Shown: positions 23,377 through 36,964, numbered from the stretch's first letter. The stretch: DNA of 64,000 nucleotides from Uloborus plumipes (GCA_038373865.1 JAXGGA010002020.1:1-64000), one strand, 5' to 3'. A program made the numbers and translations. Notes: a model not told the origin generated them from the sequence alone.

Positions 23377-23568
23377 ACAATAAGTCCATTCGTTTAAACG
23401 CTAGAATGCCACAGACAGATACACTAATACACACATCGATGGATACACAAACACGTCGAACTTATTACTTAGCTCCTTGTTGCGTCGGGGGGGGGGGGTG
23501 ACTCTAAAATGAAAGGAAAAATAAAACATTCAGAAGAAAAAAACGAATTAACGGTAACTTTGGCTTTC
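22570..23568. other. No gene; AT-rich
   Basis: Contains poly-A tracts (about 22781-22795 and 23347-23375) and a poly-G run near 23488. The short open frames show no domain. Confidence 0.45.
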
Positions 23569-23572
23569 TTAA

Positions 23573-24099
23573 CCCTTAGTTTGGCAATGTATCCTACAGA
23601 ATACATCACTTTCTACATTTTTTTAATTTGAATTAGGCGCCCTCTAAGGGGCTGGCTTTTAACCTATAGCATTATTCAAACCTTCTTTTTCAACATTTGT
23701 CTTTACTGTGGCTATTTACAAAGCAACGCGTTCAGTATTAAGTTTATTAGTGTTACAGTATGTTCTACCAAAACAACATGGCGTCACGTCGATTACAGAT
23801 ATGTTCTCTTTTATTTTTTAATTTCTTTTGTATTTTGATATGTATAAATTTATAGATAGATGTAGTTGTATTGTAAATAAATACTTGATTAAATTTTATA
23901 CAAAGGTTTTTATGTATTCTTATTTGCTACTTTGGCAGTGTATCCTACAGGATACACAATTTATAAAACCGATTTTCTTTTCATTTTTTCCCGTGAAATT
24001 TTATTTAACTATATAATATTTATGCATTTTACCCCCAAAAAATTAAAATAAAAAATGTTGTCAAAATTTTTGAATTTTTGATATGTGCCAAACTAAGGG
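23573..24099. mobile_element. piggyBac-like MITE, 527 bp, TTAA target
   Basis: The ends are exact 14-bp inverted repeats (CCCTTAGTTTGGCA) flanked by TTAA at 23569-23572 and 24100-24103. Both inner ends carry a GTATCCTACAGAATACA-type palindromic word, at 23588 and about 23939. There is no transposase frame. Confidence 0.8.
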
Positions 24100-24103
24100 T
24101 TAA

Positions 24104-26255
24104 AAAATGCCAAGTTGTAGTATCCTTTACTTATTTGTCTGCTGTGTCATTTCTTTTATGAAGCTCTTCCCGTTTATGAAGCAATTTTCTAGTTTATAGA
24201 AAACTGAAAACCTCCCACGTTCCTTTCTTTTTGAATGTCAGTTCGCATTATTTATATTTCTATCTTCATCCACAATACTTTCTTGCGTCAGCTACCGCTT
24301 TCCACCATTTTATAGCCAAAGAATGTAAAAACCAACCGGCGGTACCAAAACGAAACTTTATTTTCATGTGGGATTTCATGAAATCGGTGTGAATTGTAAA
24401 AATTTTTTGAAATAATCTTTCTCTAATCTTGCGAAATTTTATTTTCTGTGTTTAGTAATGTATATGAAATTAAGTTTGATAAAGCTTTGGCCTCCAAGTA
24501 TTAAAACTGAAGACTCAAATAGTGTGAACTAAAAAGTTTGGAACTGCCACTTGAACAGCTACGTTTAGTAAATTTGGACACACTAATATATAAATTATAA
24601 TAATAATAAAATGTCACACAGCTCGATATTTAGTCTTTTAAGACACCCTTTTCAACTTAATAAAACTAAAAATAAACTTATAACAAACATTCTTTGTTGC
24701 ACTTGCTATCAAATTTGTCACATAATTCAATCCCGCAATCAATTTTTCCAAGTTGCTGTAGTCATAAAGCATTGGCTCCCTCTCACTAAATGATACTTTT
24801 TAATATTATTTTGACTATAATAGGAACATGAAAATAACGCCTGTCAACACTATAATAATTTCATGGATTGTACTTTGATATTTTTTTTCATTTGCAACAT
24901 CTCTTTAAACAGAACAACTGAATCGTATTTGTGTCGGGAGATTATACCTGTAAGCCCGGGTCATGCAACCAACATCTTATCCGTAAAAATTCTGGCAAAA
25001 TATCTTTCCATTTTTTATAGAAAAAAAAAACACTATAATACAGCCGTAAACTCAATTTAAATGAAGTATCCGGTGTGTATCCTCTGAAGTTTCTTAAACG
25101 CAGACTACCATTTCAGTGCAAAAAGCAACTCATTTTCCGAAAGTATCCAAAGAGTTGTTTTCAATTCTTCTAAAAAGGCTATGAGACTGATGAGCGTTCT
25201 AAGGAAAATTAGCCGCAAGAATAGATTTCTGTCGCCAACTTATTGAATTGAGCTAACTCAAAGATGGCCAAAATCGTTATTATTTCTTTTACTCTGATGA
25301 CTTTTGTAGTACATGCATAAATCAGTATAGACTTCCTAAAAAACCCAGCCATAATTAATGCTGGGATGACTGGAATTAAAATTTAGGTTGAAATTTGAGC
25401 GGAATATTTTGTTAATGCAAAATGTACTTCCTTCATATTTTCGGGAAAAAGAAAAAAAAAAAAAACTGTCAAAACGAGTGTTAAAAAGAAAAAAAAGTAA
25501 AATTTGCAACTCTAGGTAATTTGCCAGACTGCCTTATTTGGATTTTCTCAATAGTTGCACATGTCGTATCAAAAAGAGCGGTGCTGCATGTTCCAGAAAA
25601 TTGGGCAATTTGTATTCGATTTAAATTCTTCAATTAAACTTGCTCAAAATACAATGGTCAAGTTTAATTGAAATGTTCTAAGACCTTCTTGTTTCAGCTT
25701 TTCCCTTTCGTTCGAGACATATTGTTTTCTCCAGGTTAAAGTTTTGTTATCTCCCCTGTCTTAGTGTTTCAGTTTTCTTTATTTTTGTTTAGTTTCAGCG
25801 TGAATTGATAACTTTCAAGCATTATTTATTTGTTTGAAATTTTAGAACTTCGTTTTTTGCTGCTTTTGAAATTTAACTATAATATAAACTACTCAAGATT
25901 ATTTTTTCTCACGAGTTTTTTAAAATTATCTTCCTCTTTTGTTTTTCTACACTCAACAAATACTTTATACTGTATATACAAATATATCGAATGAAAAACT
26001 GATTACCTTTAGTACACGTATTCTCGTAGTCATCACGAGTATAGGGATTTCTTATTCAAAGTATCGTATATCTTTTGCCTTTTTTATTTCAAAGATTCCC
26101 CTCCTCAAATAATTCCCTAGGAGAAAGATGCTGTCATTTAAAACTCAAGTTCAATTCTTATATCGTAAAAGGCCTGGCAAATATGAAATATGTGACGGGA
26201 CGGATTTTGAGACTCGAACACACGATATGTGTCTTGTGTACGTTCTTTTTTCCTT
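24104..26255. other. No gene recognised
   Basis: AT-rich sequence with short open frames on the plus strand (24611-24793, 24863-25060, 26075-26275) that have no domain, no convincing splice context and no similarity to other window sequence. Confidence 0.4.
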
Positions 26256-27287
26256 TTAGCCTACTTTCCCATTAAAAGTAAAAGAAAGACGCAAAAAGCA
26301 TTAAAAGTGGCTTAATGCATCTAAAAAATATCGCCTAGTAAAAAAAAAAAAGTCAAAAAGAAATAAAAAAGTTAAATAAATATCGAAAAATTAAAAATTG
26401 GAAAGTACGGTATTGAGATGGGGAATTTGTGTGTCGGTCGGTCTGTCTGCCCCCCCCCCCCTAATAACTTTTGAAAGAACATTCCGATTTTTCCGATTTG
26501 AACAAACTTTTTTTTTTTTGTGTGAAAGATCTCGGCAAGAACAGATCATTCCCATATTTTTTTTGATTTGAACAATTTTTGGTGCAACTTTGAACCCTTC
26601 AAATCAACTGTCCCGCGATACTAACTTTTTAGTAAATTGTCCGCTTTGAACAAACGTTTTTTTGGTCGAAAAATCTTATCAATGATACTTCATTCCCGTA
26701 TTTACATTTCCGATTTGAATAATTTTTCGTTCAACATTGAACCGTTCAAACAAGCTGTCACCCATAATAACTTTTGAGTGAACAGTCCGATTTAAACAAA
26801 CCTTTTTTTTGTTCGAAGGATCTCAGAAGGATACTTCATTACCGTAATTAAATTTTCAATTTGAACATTTTTTCGTTCAACATTGAACTGTTCAAAAAAC
26901 TCCACCTAATAACTTTAAAGTGAACAGTCCGAATTGAATAAACCTTTTTTTTTGTTCGAAAGATCTCGGAGAGGCTCATTCCCATATTTCGCTGCTTGAT
27001 TTGAACCATTTTTCGTTCAATGTTGAACCGTTCAGAAAAAACTTAACATTAGCACCTGTACGGGGAAATTTAAGTTGAATGTTGATCCTGAGGATTTCCT
27101 TAAAGGTGGATTTCCTTCAAACTAACTTTGTAAGAAAATGGTTTTTATAAATAATGTATGTGAAGTACTTTTCTGAATCTTCTGTGAGGACTCTGATTCC
27201 GACTCCGCAAACATGGCGGAAATGCAGGCTCAGAAAAAAATGACTGTCTGTGGAGACGATTTTCTGCTTATTCATTTATTTGTTTTA

Positions 27288-27331
<44 letters not shown>

Positions 27332-27820
27332 TTTTGGCAGACGATTTTTTATAACAAAAATGTTTCATTCACGATAGCATTTTATTCTTTGTTTATACAA
27401 CAACTGGCAATAGATTAAAAATGAAATTCGAGACATTTTATTAATCAACGAGTTTTTTCTTCTTTTTTTTTCTTTCTTTGATAAAATGTGTTTTGATGTT
27501 CTTTGTACTTTTAATTTTTTTTTTTTTTTTTTGAAAACGATTGAGGAATTTTTCTACGGAAGAACCACAACAGTTACATTCTTTAAAAGGTGCGACAGAA
27601 CTTTATTTATTCGTTTATTTTCTTTTTACGTGTCTATTTCATCTGATGAGAGGGGTATATTTTGCTTTTAGAAATCAGCTTTAAGTGTTAAAAAGGCATG
27701 TTTGACATAATTTTCAGTCTCAGATAATCAAGTGAATCAGATCAATTGATCAGATGCTAGAATGCCGATGTCGATGTACAGGAATGTACGCTCGTTTAGT
27801 TCTTGACAGAACTTTTTGTT
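26256..27820 (+). repeat. Interspersed repeat copy A with tandem array
   Basis: This 1.57-kb segment is collinear with 40154-42188. It starts TTAGCCTACTTTCCC, then has an A-rich block, GAGATGGGGAATTTGTGTGTCGG-like leader and a C run. Four tandem units follow (starts near 26465, 26622, 26768, 26910), then a shared 3' region with GATTCCGACTCCGC, a TTA microsatellite (27295-27330) and GTTTAGTTCTTGACAGAAC. There are no terminal inverted repeats, LTRs or coding frame, so it stays unclassified. Confidence 0.75.
26461..27050 (+). repeat. Tandem array, 4 units of ~147 bp
   Basis: Each unit runs CTAATAACTTTTGAnTGAAC, then CCGATTTGAACAAAC, poly-T, TTGTTCGAAAGATCTCGG, TTCATTCCCGTATTT and CATTGAACCGTTCAAACA. 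Unit spacings here are 157, 146 and 142 bp. The homologous array at 40421 has seven units. No frame is conserved between units. Confidence 0.8.
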
Positions 27821-28019
27821 TAATTCGTAATCATGCTCGCCATAGATTTGGGATTAACAAACGCTACCTGATTCTCATCTGCCTCTGCTCAGTTTTTAAA
27901 TATGTTTTTACAACACAGTAAAAAAATAACGTAACATCCTTATAATAATGATGCTTAAGAATGTTCAGAAGAAGTAGAGTATTCTTCTCAGTAAAAATAA
28001 AATCTCTTGTTCCTTGACT

Positions 28020-28300
28020 CGGTTTGTTGGATTGGCTTTCTTTTGTTTTTCCACAGGACATGATTATCTACAAAAACACACACAGAATCGAACTGAGGGA
28101 TTCAGCTTGTTGTCATTTGTGTTTCCAGGATGATATACATGGTAACCTGCACTCTTTCAATGATAACTCTACATATGCTAAATTTTCACCTCTCTTTTAT
28201 GTTTTGTCATCTTTTTACCGTGTTGCTTGTCAATTAATGGCAGAGGGGCCGTTGACTGGCGTAAGATGCTAAATAAAGAAAGAAAAAAAAAAAATGAGGT
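28020..28300 (+). mobile_element. Possible 3' end of a non-LTR retrotransposon
   Basis: An open stretch (28024-28272) ends near GGGGCCGTTGACTGGCGTAA and is followed by TAAATAAAGAAAGAAAAAAA. An (AAAG)/A-rich tail after a short GC-richer 3' region is typical of truncated LINE copies. No reverse-transcriptase motif is present, so this is only suggestive. Confidence 0.3.
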
Positions 28301-28319
28301 TTAAGGAAACGCGAATTAA

Positions 28320-28640
28320 AATACTGTCTGATTTTCTTAAGTAATATCTTCCGCGCATTTACGTATGCGTCAGGTCTTCTCTGATCTTACCAAAATAGGG
28401 GTGTTAGGTCAGATTACAACAAGGGGAAGAATAATAAAAAGCATTTTGAACAGTATCCAACAACGTGGAACGGAACTAATTTGAAATACATGGTTTAGTT
28501 GAATATGTCAAAAGGATAGAGCAAATGCAAGTTTTAAATTGAAAATTTCGGAAAGTTATCACCCACAACCCATCTACCCTTTTTTAAGTGGAACTTTTTG
28601 CGAGTGCTAGGCGCGGTTTTCACGGGCGGCTTTATGGGGT
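28320..28640 (+). repeat. Dispersed repeat E, copy 2
   Basis: Collinear with 20640-20910 but with about 70 extra bases in the middle. Shared blocks include CGTCAGGTCTTCTCTGATC and GCGAGTGCTAGGCGCGG. The function and class are unknown. Confidence 0.6.
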
Positions 28641-30265
28641 TCAAAATAAATATAATGTACGAAGAATACATACCACAATATTAAATTTGTCTGAAATGAA
28701 GAAACAAATTAAATAAAGCGAAAATTGGCAAAGAAAAAAACACATTTTCGTGACAATTTGCTTCATTTACATTGCTTCTTCATTTTCTTTATATTTTAGC
28801 TCAAAGCATTTTTGCTTATTTTTCATGCATTGTTTGCTTTCTTTCTAAGAATATTTCTTGAAAGTAATATTGAATCTAGTCCGTATATTTCATGAAACTA
28901 ACGAATCAAACGCAGACACATAATTTAACATACATTTATTGATTCTTTAAGAATAGTAATTCAGTATAAAACCTCTAAATTCAGTCGCCCTTAGCAACGA
29001 TTTAAATCTAGAATAAATGCCGACTCAGAACGTAAAGTTTTCAATTGTGTGTATGAATGAAACATACATTTATTTATTTTAAACTTTTCTTTGTATCACG
29101 GGTAGACACATTGCAAATGGTGCCTTAAACGAAAGCTCAAAGAAAGAAGGAAATCCTTAATGTTCAGTTCAACTATGCAAATCTTCTTCCCCCGGAGTAG
29201 AAGCGTATTTTAATATAAGCGCTTCAAAAACGAAAAGATGCACAAAAACTTTCTGCCACTTTATATGCACAAAACAAGAATTTCTGGCCTTTCCATAGAG
29301 TTCGTTTCTCTCTTTTAAATCATAATTTCTCTCTTTCCCTGCGAAACAAACATCACGTACTAACATTTATTTTCCTCCAGCACCGAAAGTTCAAAACCGC
29401 CTTTCGCAAAGAATAAATAAATCACAGGAAGTTTCTTCTTTGTTACATTTGTGGTAATTAGACACGTCGAATCCCATCAAGGGCTTAAGACACGAAAGAA
29501 ATACGACGAAAAATCTCTTTGAAATTTTCCAGGAAGTCTCTTTTTTTCGACAAAAACAGAAATCGATAAAAATACCACTTCCACCTTTAGCAAACCAATA
29601 AATCGTGGAGGTACTTAGTCTCTCCAGCAACGCCTACTTTGTTCTCTGTCTCCACTGGATACAACTTCGTTCTTGGTTTTTTTTTCATTTTCTTGCTTGG
29701 CTTCGTCACGTTTTGAAAAGAAGAGAGCAAATTTAACGCCGATTCCTAAAAAAGAAATTAAAAATAAAAAAAATCTTCACCGTGGCTCTTTGCTGCTGAG
29801 ACCCCAGTCTTAACTTGTTCGTAAAATTTAGCGCCAAAATGATGTAATTACTACTCCACTTGAAATACGGCGAGCGTTACTGTCGCGGTTCGTCTACAGC
29901 TTGGATCTCATACAAGAGTTTTAAATGAATGGGAAGCGGTTCGAGATTTGAACTTTGAACTGAGAGACTGGAGCTGAAAGTGGGCGGTCCGCCTTGATTT
30001 TTCGAAGCTGTGAAATACTGAGTTCACAGTTAGCCATCTGAGACCACTGCATTTCAGGTAATAAATATTGAAAGAGGAAAAAAAAGAAAAGAAGTTTTCT
30101 GAAATTCTGCTTCACTATTGGTTGACTTAACAAGCGTTAATGACGTAAATGATTTGCTCCTTCCAGTCCCAGTACTATGGGTATTGTGAGAAATCTACAG
30201 GGAAGAATAATAGGGAATTTTTTCATCCTATGAAATATCACTACTTTGACTTCTAGGTATTGTAA
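28641..30265. other. No gene recognised
   Basis: AT-rich sequence with short minus-strand open frames (29169-29366, 29391-29630, 29921-30133) lacking domains. A coding exon cannot be excluded, but nothing supports one. Confidence 0.35.
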
Positions 30266-30269
30266 ATCG

Positions 30270-30650
30270 AGAATTGCTTTTTTGGGACTTCAATACCGAA
30301 ATAATTCCGGAGGAAAGCCCTCACTGCTCTTCCCTACATTCCGCTAACATAATCGAAGATCGCTCTAAAACGCTTTTCTTTTCGTTCTTTCTTTTCTTTT
30401 CTTTTTTTTTTTTCTTTCTTTCTTTTTTTTTTTTTTTTGTACTTCTATGCTGTTAAATTACTATATTAGAGATATTGAACACCATTTATTCCCCTCACGT
30501 CACCAAGGACTGAAAGAACGTTTCTAATTTTGAAAAAAATTCCAGGGAAAATGCCTGAACCACTCTTTCCATAAAAAGAAAGATCGTCCAAAAGTGCGTA
30601 CTTTTTACTTCAATGTCGAAAAAATTGCTGTGGGAAAGAGAGAGAGATAG
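30270..30650 (+). repeat. Dispersed ~90-bp module, several units
   Basis: GGGACTTCAATACCGAAATA, TTGAAAAAAATTCCAGGG and TTACTTCAATGTCGAAAAAA blocks recur with GATCGCTCTAAAA / GATCGTCCAAAAG. The same module is seen in the hAT MITEs at 36965 and 43385 and, reversed, at 180-660. A CT-rich and poly-T tract spans 30380-30440. Confidence 0.45.
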
Positions 30651-32637
30651 CTGCTCTATCTCTGCAGTAACCAGTTTTTTAAAGCTTGAAGTTAAAAAAA
30701 AAATCTCCCAGTCCGCGAAATTTTTTCTTTAATGTTTACTGGTTCGAGGGCCCAAAAAGTTTAGAAACTCTGCTGCACAACATTTTGCATTTTAAAATCT
30801 TGAAAATATTTTTCCTTCCAGGATCAGACACATTTTATTCAATCTGACTTTGTTTAGTAAAGGTCGCTACTCGCTAGTGGCGAATAAAAATTATTTTTTG
30901 GCGACTACAAGAAGTTATGTAGGTCGCCAAACTGGCGACCTACTATATTTTCTGAACATAATAAACTGCCGATCACGAAAAGAAAATGGCCATTAGCGTC
31001 GTCACTAGCAGCCAATGTTAACTTGGAGAGAAAATCGACTCATCTGCTGTACAAAACGTCTAAATACATAATTTCCATCTGGAAAATGCAATGAAATATT
31101 GTTGGAAAAATAGTCAAATGACCATATTTATAAATAATCATCAAATTAAATGAAATGTTTTTTAAAGTTCAACTATGCAAGTGCGTTTAGTTTTTGTTTT
31201 ATTTGCATGAGGTCTTATTTGAATTTAAAATAAATAATTTTCTTTTCCAGGAAAGTTTTGTAAGTTAAAAAAAAAAAAATTTTCTTTTATACATAGTAAT
31301 TTAGTTAAGATACATGCAAGTACAAAGTATAATATTATACTACATGCAGAATGAAGTGAAGTGGCATTGCAATTTTGGAACTTGGATAAAGTAGCCACTA
31401 ACTTTTTTGGGTTTACAGGTCACTGGTCACTATCCAATTTTTGAGTCTCAAGCTTTATTGTTTAGTAATGAATAATGACTTTTATTTTCATATTTAAACA
31501 AGTATAACTCTAATCACGGTCTATTTCTAGAAAAAAATGAGACAGATGTTATGGGATTATGATAGATCTATCCTTTGAGATCACTTTAGAGTCAAATATC
31601 TAAATGTGGTTCAAATCTGCACTTCAGATCTTTCAGTCACTCAGTTACGGAAATTAAAATAATAAAAAAGTCCTTTCTATTTGTGGTTTCTAAGTTTTCT
31701 CTAGAAGGGAGAGGGTCTTTGTCATATTTATATCTAACCTAAATCTCATAACATTCTGATAATTCATCAAAAGTATTCACCATGAATTACACAACAGTGC
31801 GAAATTTAACTTTTGGAAAAATACAAGAACAGTTTTCGCGGATTCTTATGTTATTTGGTCTCTCAATTCCGAGAATGACTTCCATTTTTCCCCAATCACG
31901 TTAGGATTTTTGTAAAATTGATTTCTATTTTGTTTTCTGTAATTTGGCTTCAAAAATAATCAATTTTACATGCAGTATCTGACAACAGTGCTTTTTTTTT
32001 TCATTATTCTAATGATTCACATTGATTTTTCAGCAATAAATTACTTTTATGGGCCTAAATTTAAGAAACAGGATCAAAAATTCTAAATTTTTACTCATCC
32101 GCGAAGCAAAAAATAGTTTTATCTCAGGAACCAAAATTTTTACAGAAAAAAAAAGAAACTGTTCAGATATTGTTATTGATACAGATTGCCTATCAAACTT
32201 GAGTTTGCTTGACAGTCCATCAGAGGGTCAGAAATTTTTAGTAGTAGTGCAGTTTTTCTACAGTGTAGAACTTTGAACCAACGCCGTACCAGGTTAGTGG
32301 AGTTATTGGTCAACTGAAGAGAGTAATGTAAGCGGCAGCTACCGGAATTCTTACTTCCTGTAATAAGCTGGTTAAGAGAATTTCCTTTGTAAACGAATAA
32401 TTTGATACCAAAATATATTATTGCATTCCTTTGGCGTTAAAGATCGTTTTCTTATTCTAGGAAAAGTGGTGAATGTAAACTGATGTCCCTGTATGAAATG
32501 AGACAATATATTGGGACGCCCCGATAGGAGATTACTCCTAAATATCTATCACTCGGTAAATTTTGTCTGCCGACACAGCAAATTTAGAGAAATTGCAATT
32601 TTTATGTGCCGAACTTTCCTTTTCATTACATGTACCT
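30651..32637. other. No gene recognised
   Basis: A small palindrome TAGGTCGCCAAACTGGCGACCTA-like lies near 30920-30943. The remainder is AT-rich. The open frame at 32049-32276 has no domain. Confidence 0.35.
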
Positions 32638-32940
32638 AGAGCAGCTATGTAGACAGGCCGACGCATCAAGTTTAAGTTTCACCACTTTGGATCCAACTTG
32701 TTTACTTTCACTTTTAATTTTTCATTGTCGCGAGGTAGGGTTACCAGAAAAAAGTTTTGGCACATTGCGAAGCTTTGTCAAATCCATGTGACGCTAATAA
32801 TTGCTCACAGTGAAAAATTACCAAAACGCGATACTTTGCCAGAAAAAAAACAACACTCAAGCACTCAAATACGAGTTGGATTCAAAGTGGTCAAACTTAA
32901 TCTTGATGCGTCGGCTCGTCTATATATGGGCCTATCATTC
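32638..32940. repeat. Inverted repeat element, ~46-bp arms
   Basis: The arm at 32656-32702 (GCCGACGCATCAAGTTTAAG start) pairs with 32870-32918 (ending TTGATGCGTCGGC) with few mismatches. The spacer is about 170 bp. The similarity extends outward through TAGAC. It looks like a small MITE, but no target duplication was found. The following segment (32935-33005, CATTCGG repeats) is shared with 3186-3240 and 42275-42320. Confidence 0.5.
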
Positions 32941-33005
32941 GGCAAAATTTGGAGTTCCATTCGGTAAATAGGAAATTTTCTCCCTTTCAAAAATTTAAGC
33001 TCTGA

Positions 33006-33690
33006 CTTCATTACACTAATATCTAAGTTCGATTTCAGCCTTTTTTTTTTTTTTTTTTTTTCAGGGACAAGGACTGTTCTCCGAATCACGAGTTATTAGT
33101 TCTGATCAGCGAACCATAGATTTGGTTTTATTCCTATCAGACACCTTTTTGAACGTGGTTGGAAAACTGACCTTTTTGCATGGTAATTCACCAATAAATC
33201 ATAAAAACTCGCGGAAGCCGGAAACACATTTCAGACTTCGCTCCGACGTGTTGCATATTTACGATAAAAACAAGAAAACATGGGGAGGTTGTGAGCGCAA
33301 ACGGGTGTAGTGCCCCCAAAGCAAAGAGCCCTGCTGCGAACTGGATCGCGTGTGTCTAGGAGACGTCTCGTGTCGTGGCACTGGACGACCTTAATTTTTC
33401 GCTTGCTTAGGCAAAAGTGGAAGGAAGTGTAAAAAAGGATTAATTTATTAAGCGTTAGATCAGCTATTTAGTTTTTTTTTTGGACGTAAAACATAAAAAT
33501 TTTAATGAGAAAATGTCTATCATACTTCCAACGCAGTTAGTTAAAAATTCATGATACTGCTATATTAATTGAGCGATGTTTGGCCAGAACTGTTGACAGT
33601 TGTTTATAATCCCGACTTGGCATGTAAGGCCACCCCGAATTCGAGTTTTTGGGAAAGGGCAAACTCTCTATTTGCCGAATTTAGCTCCAA
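33006..33690. other. No gene recognised
   Basis: A poly-T tract occupies 33040-33061. The open frame at 33122-33310 shows no domain. Confidence 0.35.
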
Positions 33691-33693
33691 ATT

Positions 33694-33966
33694 TCGTTGT
33701 TGTTGTCTTGTGCCAGCTAGGTTGGAATTTTGAGGTGCGCTGCTTCACTTTTCCAACTGTACCGTCATTTGGTGTGAAGTCCGACTTCCACAGTACACAC
33801 ATTGGGTTTATAGGGCAGGCACCATTCACAGCGCACAACACATTCACAAAAAGAAAGGACAAGGACAGTAGAAAGGAAGTACATCCATGCTCCACCCGGG
33901 ATTCGAACCCGGCACCACACCATCCGGGTCAGACTTCTGTGACCACTAGACTAGGTGGCCGGCGAC
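33694..33966 (-). mobile_element. tRNA-derived SINE
   Basis: On the minus strand it has an A box (TAGTCTAGTGGTCA, in 33940-33958) and a B box (GGGTTCGAATCCC, 33898-33910), followed by a non-tRNA body. It ends in a CAACAACAACG tail at 33694-33706. The head-body-simple-tail order is diagnostic of SINEs, which are copied by LINE machinery. The open frames crossing it (33600-33977 plus, 33668-33895 minus) are incidental. Confidence 0.75.
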
Positions 33967-33989
33967 TGTCACTATGACTTGTTAAAGAT

Positions 33990-34733
33990 GACACTTTTCG
34001 GGTACTACACACCATGATACTGATAATTGCATATGAGAAAGTCTAATCAATAAATGTTTATGAAATTGGAACACATTTGGTTTCTGTTTAAAAATAATAA
34101 ATAAAAAATACTGGTGTGCGAATATTGACTAGTTGAGTTCACAGATAACGTTTTGAAACATTGCGTTTTTCAGTTTCTTCTTTTTTGAGTCTATAATGTG
34201 TAATTGAATGTTTCGAATGATTTCCGAAGAATGTCGTGATGGAATGACTCCAGGGGGGGGGCGGATTAGTTTTCATAATATGAGCAGGAAATCATTTTAC
34301 ATTTAACATATGCCTTTCGGTGAATGTTCATTTGAAACATTTAGAAAATAGTTACTTCCTGAGGTGTAGTTGAAAAAGAATAAGAATCCAGCTAAGTACG
34401 CAGATCAGGTTTATGGGCTTTGAACGCAAAGCCATACTGTGTTGCGCCATTTACTTCTCCTCCATAGACTTCCGCGTAGTTTTAAATTTTATTCCACCTT
34501 AATGACGCTGATGAAGTTTCTACTTTTAATCAAAACTTTGTATGGTGCAGAACCAAAAAGGAAAAAAAAAAGAATAATAATTAAGAAAGAAACTGAGAGC
34601 GTATTGCAGTATAATATTGTAAACAGTATTTTATTTGAAGAAAAATGCAGCATATCGTTTTTATACAGATACCCTAAAGTACCAAAATACTTTTTTTTTA
34701 AAATAAATTTGAGAAATTTATTTTATCTAATAA
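33990..34733. other. No gene recognised
   Basis: AT-rich stretch with a poly-G run near 34253. The open frame at 34439-34876 runs into the transposon end at 34734, so it is not a gene. Confidence 0.4.
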
Positions 34734-36910
34734 TCAGGTGGGGTAAAATGGGTCACGGGGTAAAATGGCTCAGGCTCTTTAGAAAATTCCTTAAAAATTG
34801 TACAAATAATATTTTCTTTCTGCGTCGCCACTTTTATGTATTATTGACACGAGGCAACCTTTTATATGCAAAATAAGGTGCTAATTCCTCTTTAACTCAT
34901 TTATGTCCAGTAGCCTAAAACGGGACGCTTGTTAGTTACTGCAGACAAAGACCTGTAATACGTATATGCTTTTACTAAAGCTGTTTTTCACAAGTGAAAA
35001 ATTCCTCCTTCTTGAGAAAACCACAGGAAGCCGCTAGCTGGACATTACAGTTCATTTGTTGACAGTTATTTTTAGGTAAATGAGTCAAACAACTATACAG
35101 CATGGGTAGTCGCAGAAAGATAGTTTTTTTTTTTTTTTGCGAATTTATTTTTCATAAAATTAAACTATTTTAAAATGATTTGCTTAAAATAGATCACAGA
35201 AGTCTTCCATAATGTTAGTTTGCAAAATTAATTATATCATTTTTGTATAATCATGCTCATTTGCTCATATATATGCCCAGTGTCCAATAAACATGACATT
35301 GAATAATTTAATAAATATGGCAGCAGTGATCTATTTGACGCTTAAAATGTATTTAAAACATTCCAAGTAAGAGTTTTGAACAGGTAAAGATAGAAAAAAA
35401 TTGTTAAAAAAAAATTTGGTATAAATGGGTTAAAGTTACAGATACTAGCGATTAAGTGTTCTTCGTAAAAGACGCTTGACTGTGTTCATCATAAAAACTT
35501 TTGATTTAAAGAAAATTAAATGGAAATACACATTAAGTTTTTAACCTACTGCTTAGAGCACATTTTCAGGAATAACTTCCTAAAATGTTTAAGAAAAAAC
35601 AGCAAAAATGAAATTTTTAGGGTATTATAACATGTATGGGGTAAAATGGGTCATTTTTCACATTCGATTTGGCTTAGCATATACTATAGAGCAAATTATA
35701 TTTTTTGCTTACTAACTCATGTTTTGTTGTCATGTATGTGTATACTGACCTAAAACAAGTAATATGGCTTGTCATTCTTTTAATATACAAATATATAAAC
35801 TTAGATTGCAAAATAATTAAATTAAATTAAAAAGTCAAAAATTAAGAGCATAGCTTTTTTTCGATGAACTTCCTTCAGGAAATGTTAGGCAATTAAGGAA
35901 AAACGGCTTATTTTCCCCAAAGAGGACGGGAAACCAAATCATAGAAAAACATTCTACAAAGCTCAATTAAAATAATGCAGTTGAAGGAACGGTACAAACA
36001 TCTAAGATTTCAACAACAAGTGAGGCTGTTCGATATTGGAACCACTCGAGTCAAGCATGTGTTTTATTTTTATGCATATTTAAACTTCTATTATGAGCAC
36101 ACAGTCTCCTATACACCCAATAACCAAATGTAAAGAAGAAACTTTAAAAGGTACCAGAATAGAAAAAAGCACACAAGGAAAGAAATTTTAACAAGTTCGA
36201 CAATATTGAAAAGATTTGCATACTGAGAAAGTCTAAAGAGCTACAAAATCAATTAAACTGACACACAAACACAAAACTAAATACATAATATACCTTTTCT
36301 CTAAAAGAAATTTTTAACTGAATCAAAGTGCATTGACATTTAGAAAATGGGAACAAGTTAAGTTTTTTGGGGAAAATGTCAAAAAAGTATATTTTCATGC
36401 CATCATTCTTCATCACAATGTAGAATAACGTGCAATGAAATCTAAAAATAGAGTGATTTTTTTTTTGTTTCCGAAGAGAGATGATGTTTGGAAGTATGAT
36501 GCATCGTAAACAGTGCTGGACATTCCTGGCCCTGAGAAGAATCAAGAGGACAATATTACTTTCTAGAAATGTTTATATGCTAATTGTTTTCTCATTAATG
36601 AACAAAAGTACAAAAATTACTGTATAATAAATCGTGAAATTTAATCCTTTAAAACGGGACTCATTTTACACCACTAGTGACCCATTTTACCCCACGCTAT
36701 GGGATAATATGAGTCATTGATAACACATTTTCTAACTTATTTATCGGTATCAATATTTTGTTTTTTTTCGAGATATTTCACTTTAAATGTCACGAGGAAG
36801 AGTCATTTGCATATCCTTAACAGTTTATTCAGTGGTTGAATTAATATATTTTTTGCTGTCAAAGCCTGATTGAAAAAGTGCTCTTTTTTGACCCATTTTA
36901 CCCCACCTGA
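34734..36910. mobile_element. 2.2-kb element with perfect 22-bp inverted ends
   Basis: 34734-34755 and 36889-36910 are exact reverse complements (core GGTGGGGTAAAATGGGTCA). Inside, the core recurs at 34756-34772 and 35638-35653 in the left orientation and at 36678-36693 in the right orientation, so each half carries extra copies pointing the same way as its own terminus. No target duplication is apparent and no transposase is encoded. The ends resemble those at 45082 and 47857, suggesting one transposon group that I cannot name. Confidence 0.7.
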
Positions 36911-36964
36911 ACCAACCAGTTTGTTGGTATTCTCAGCTGCAAACAGAGGACTCATGCCTCCTGC

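Noticed and set aside
30880..31430. GTCGCTACTCGCTAGTGGCG and AGTAGCCACTAAC as ends of one element
   Set aside because: Only short, imperfect complementarity and no target duplication.
33600..33977. 125-codon frame on the plus strand
   Set aside because: It runs antisense through a tRNA-derived SINE with A and B boxes and a CAA tail.
34439..34876. 145-codon plus-strand frame
   Set aside because: It crosses the terminal repeat of the element at 34734, is rich in Lys/Phe/Leu from AT-rich DNA and has no domain.
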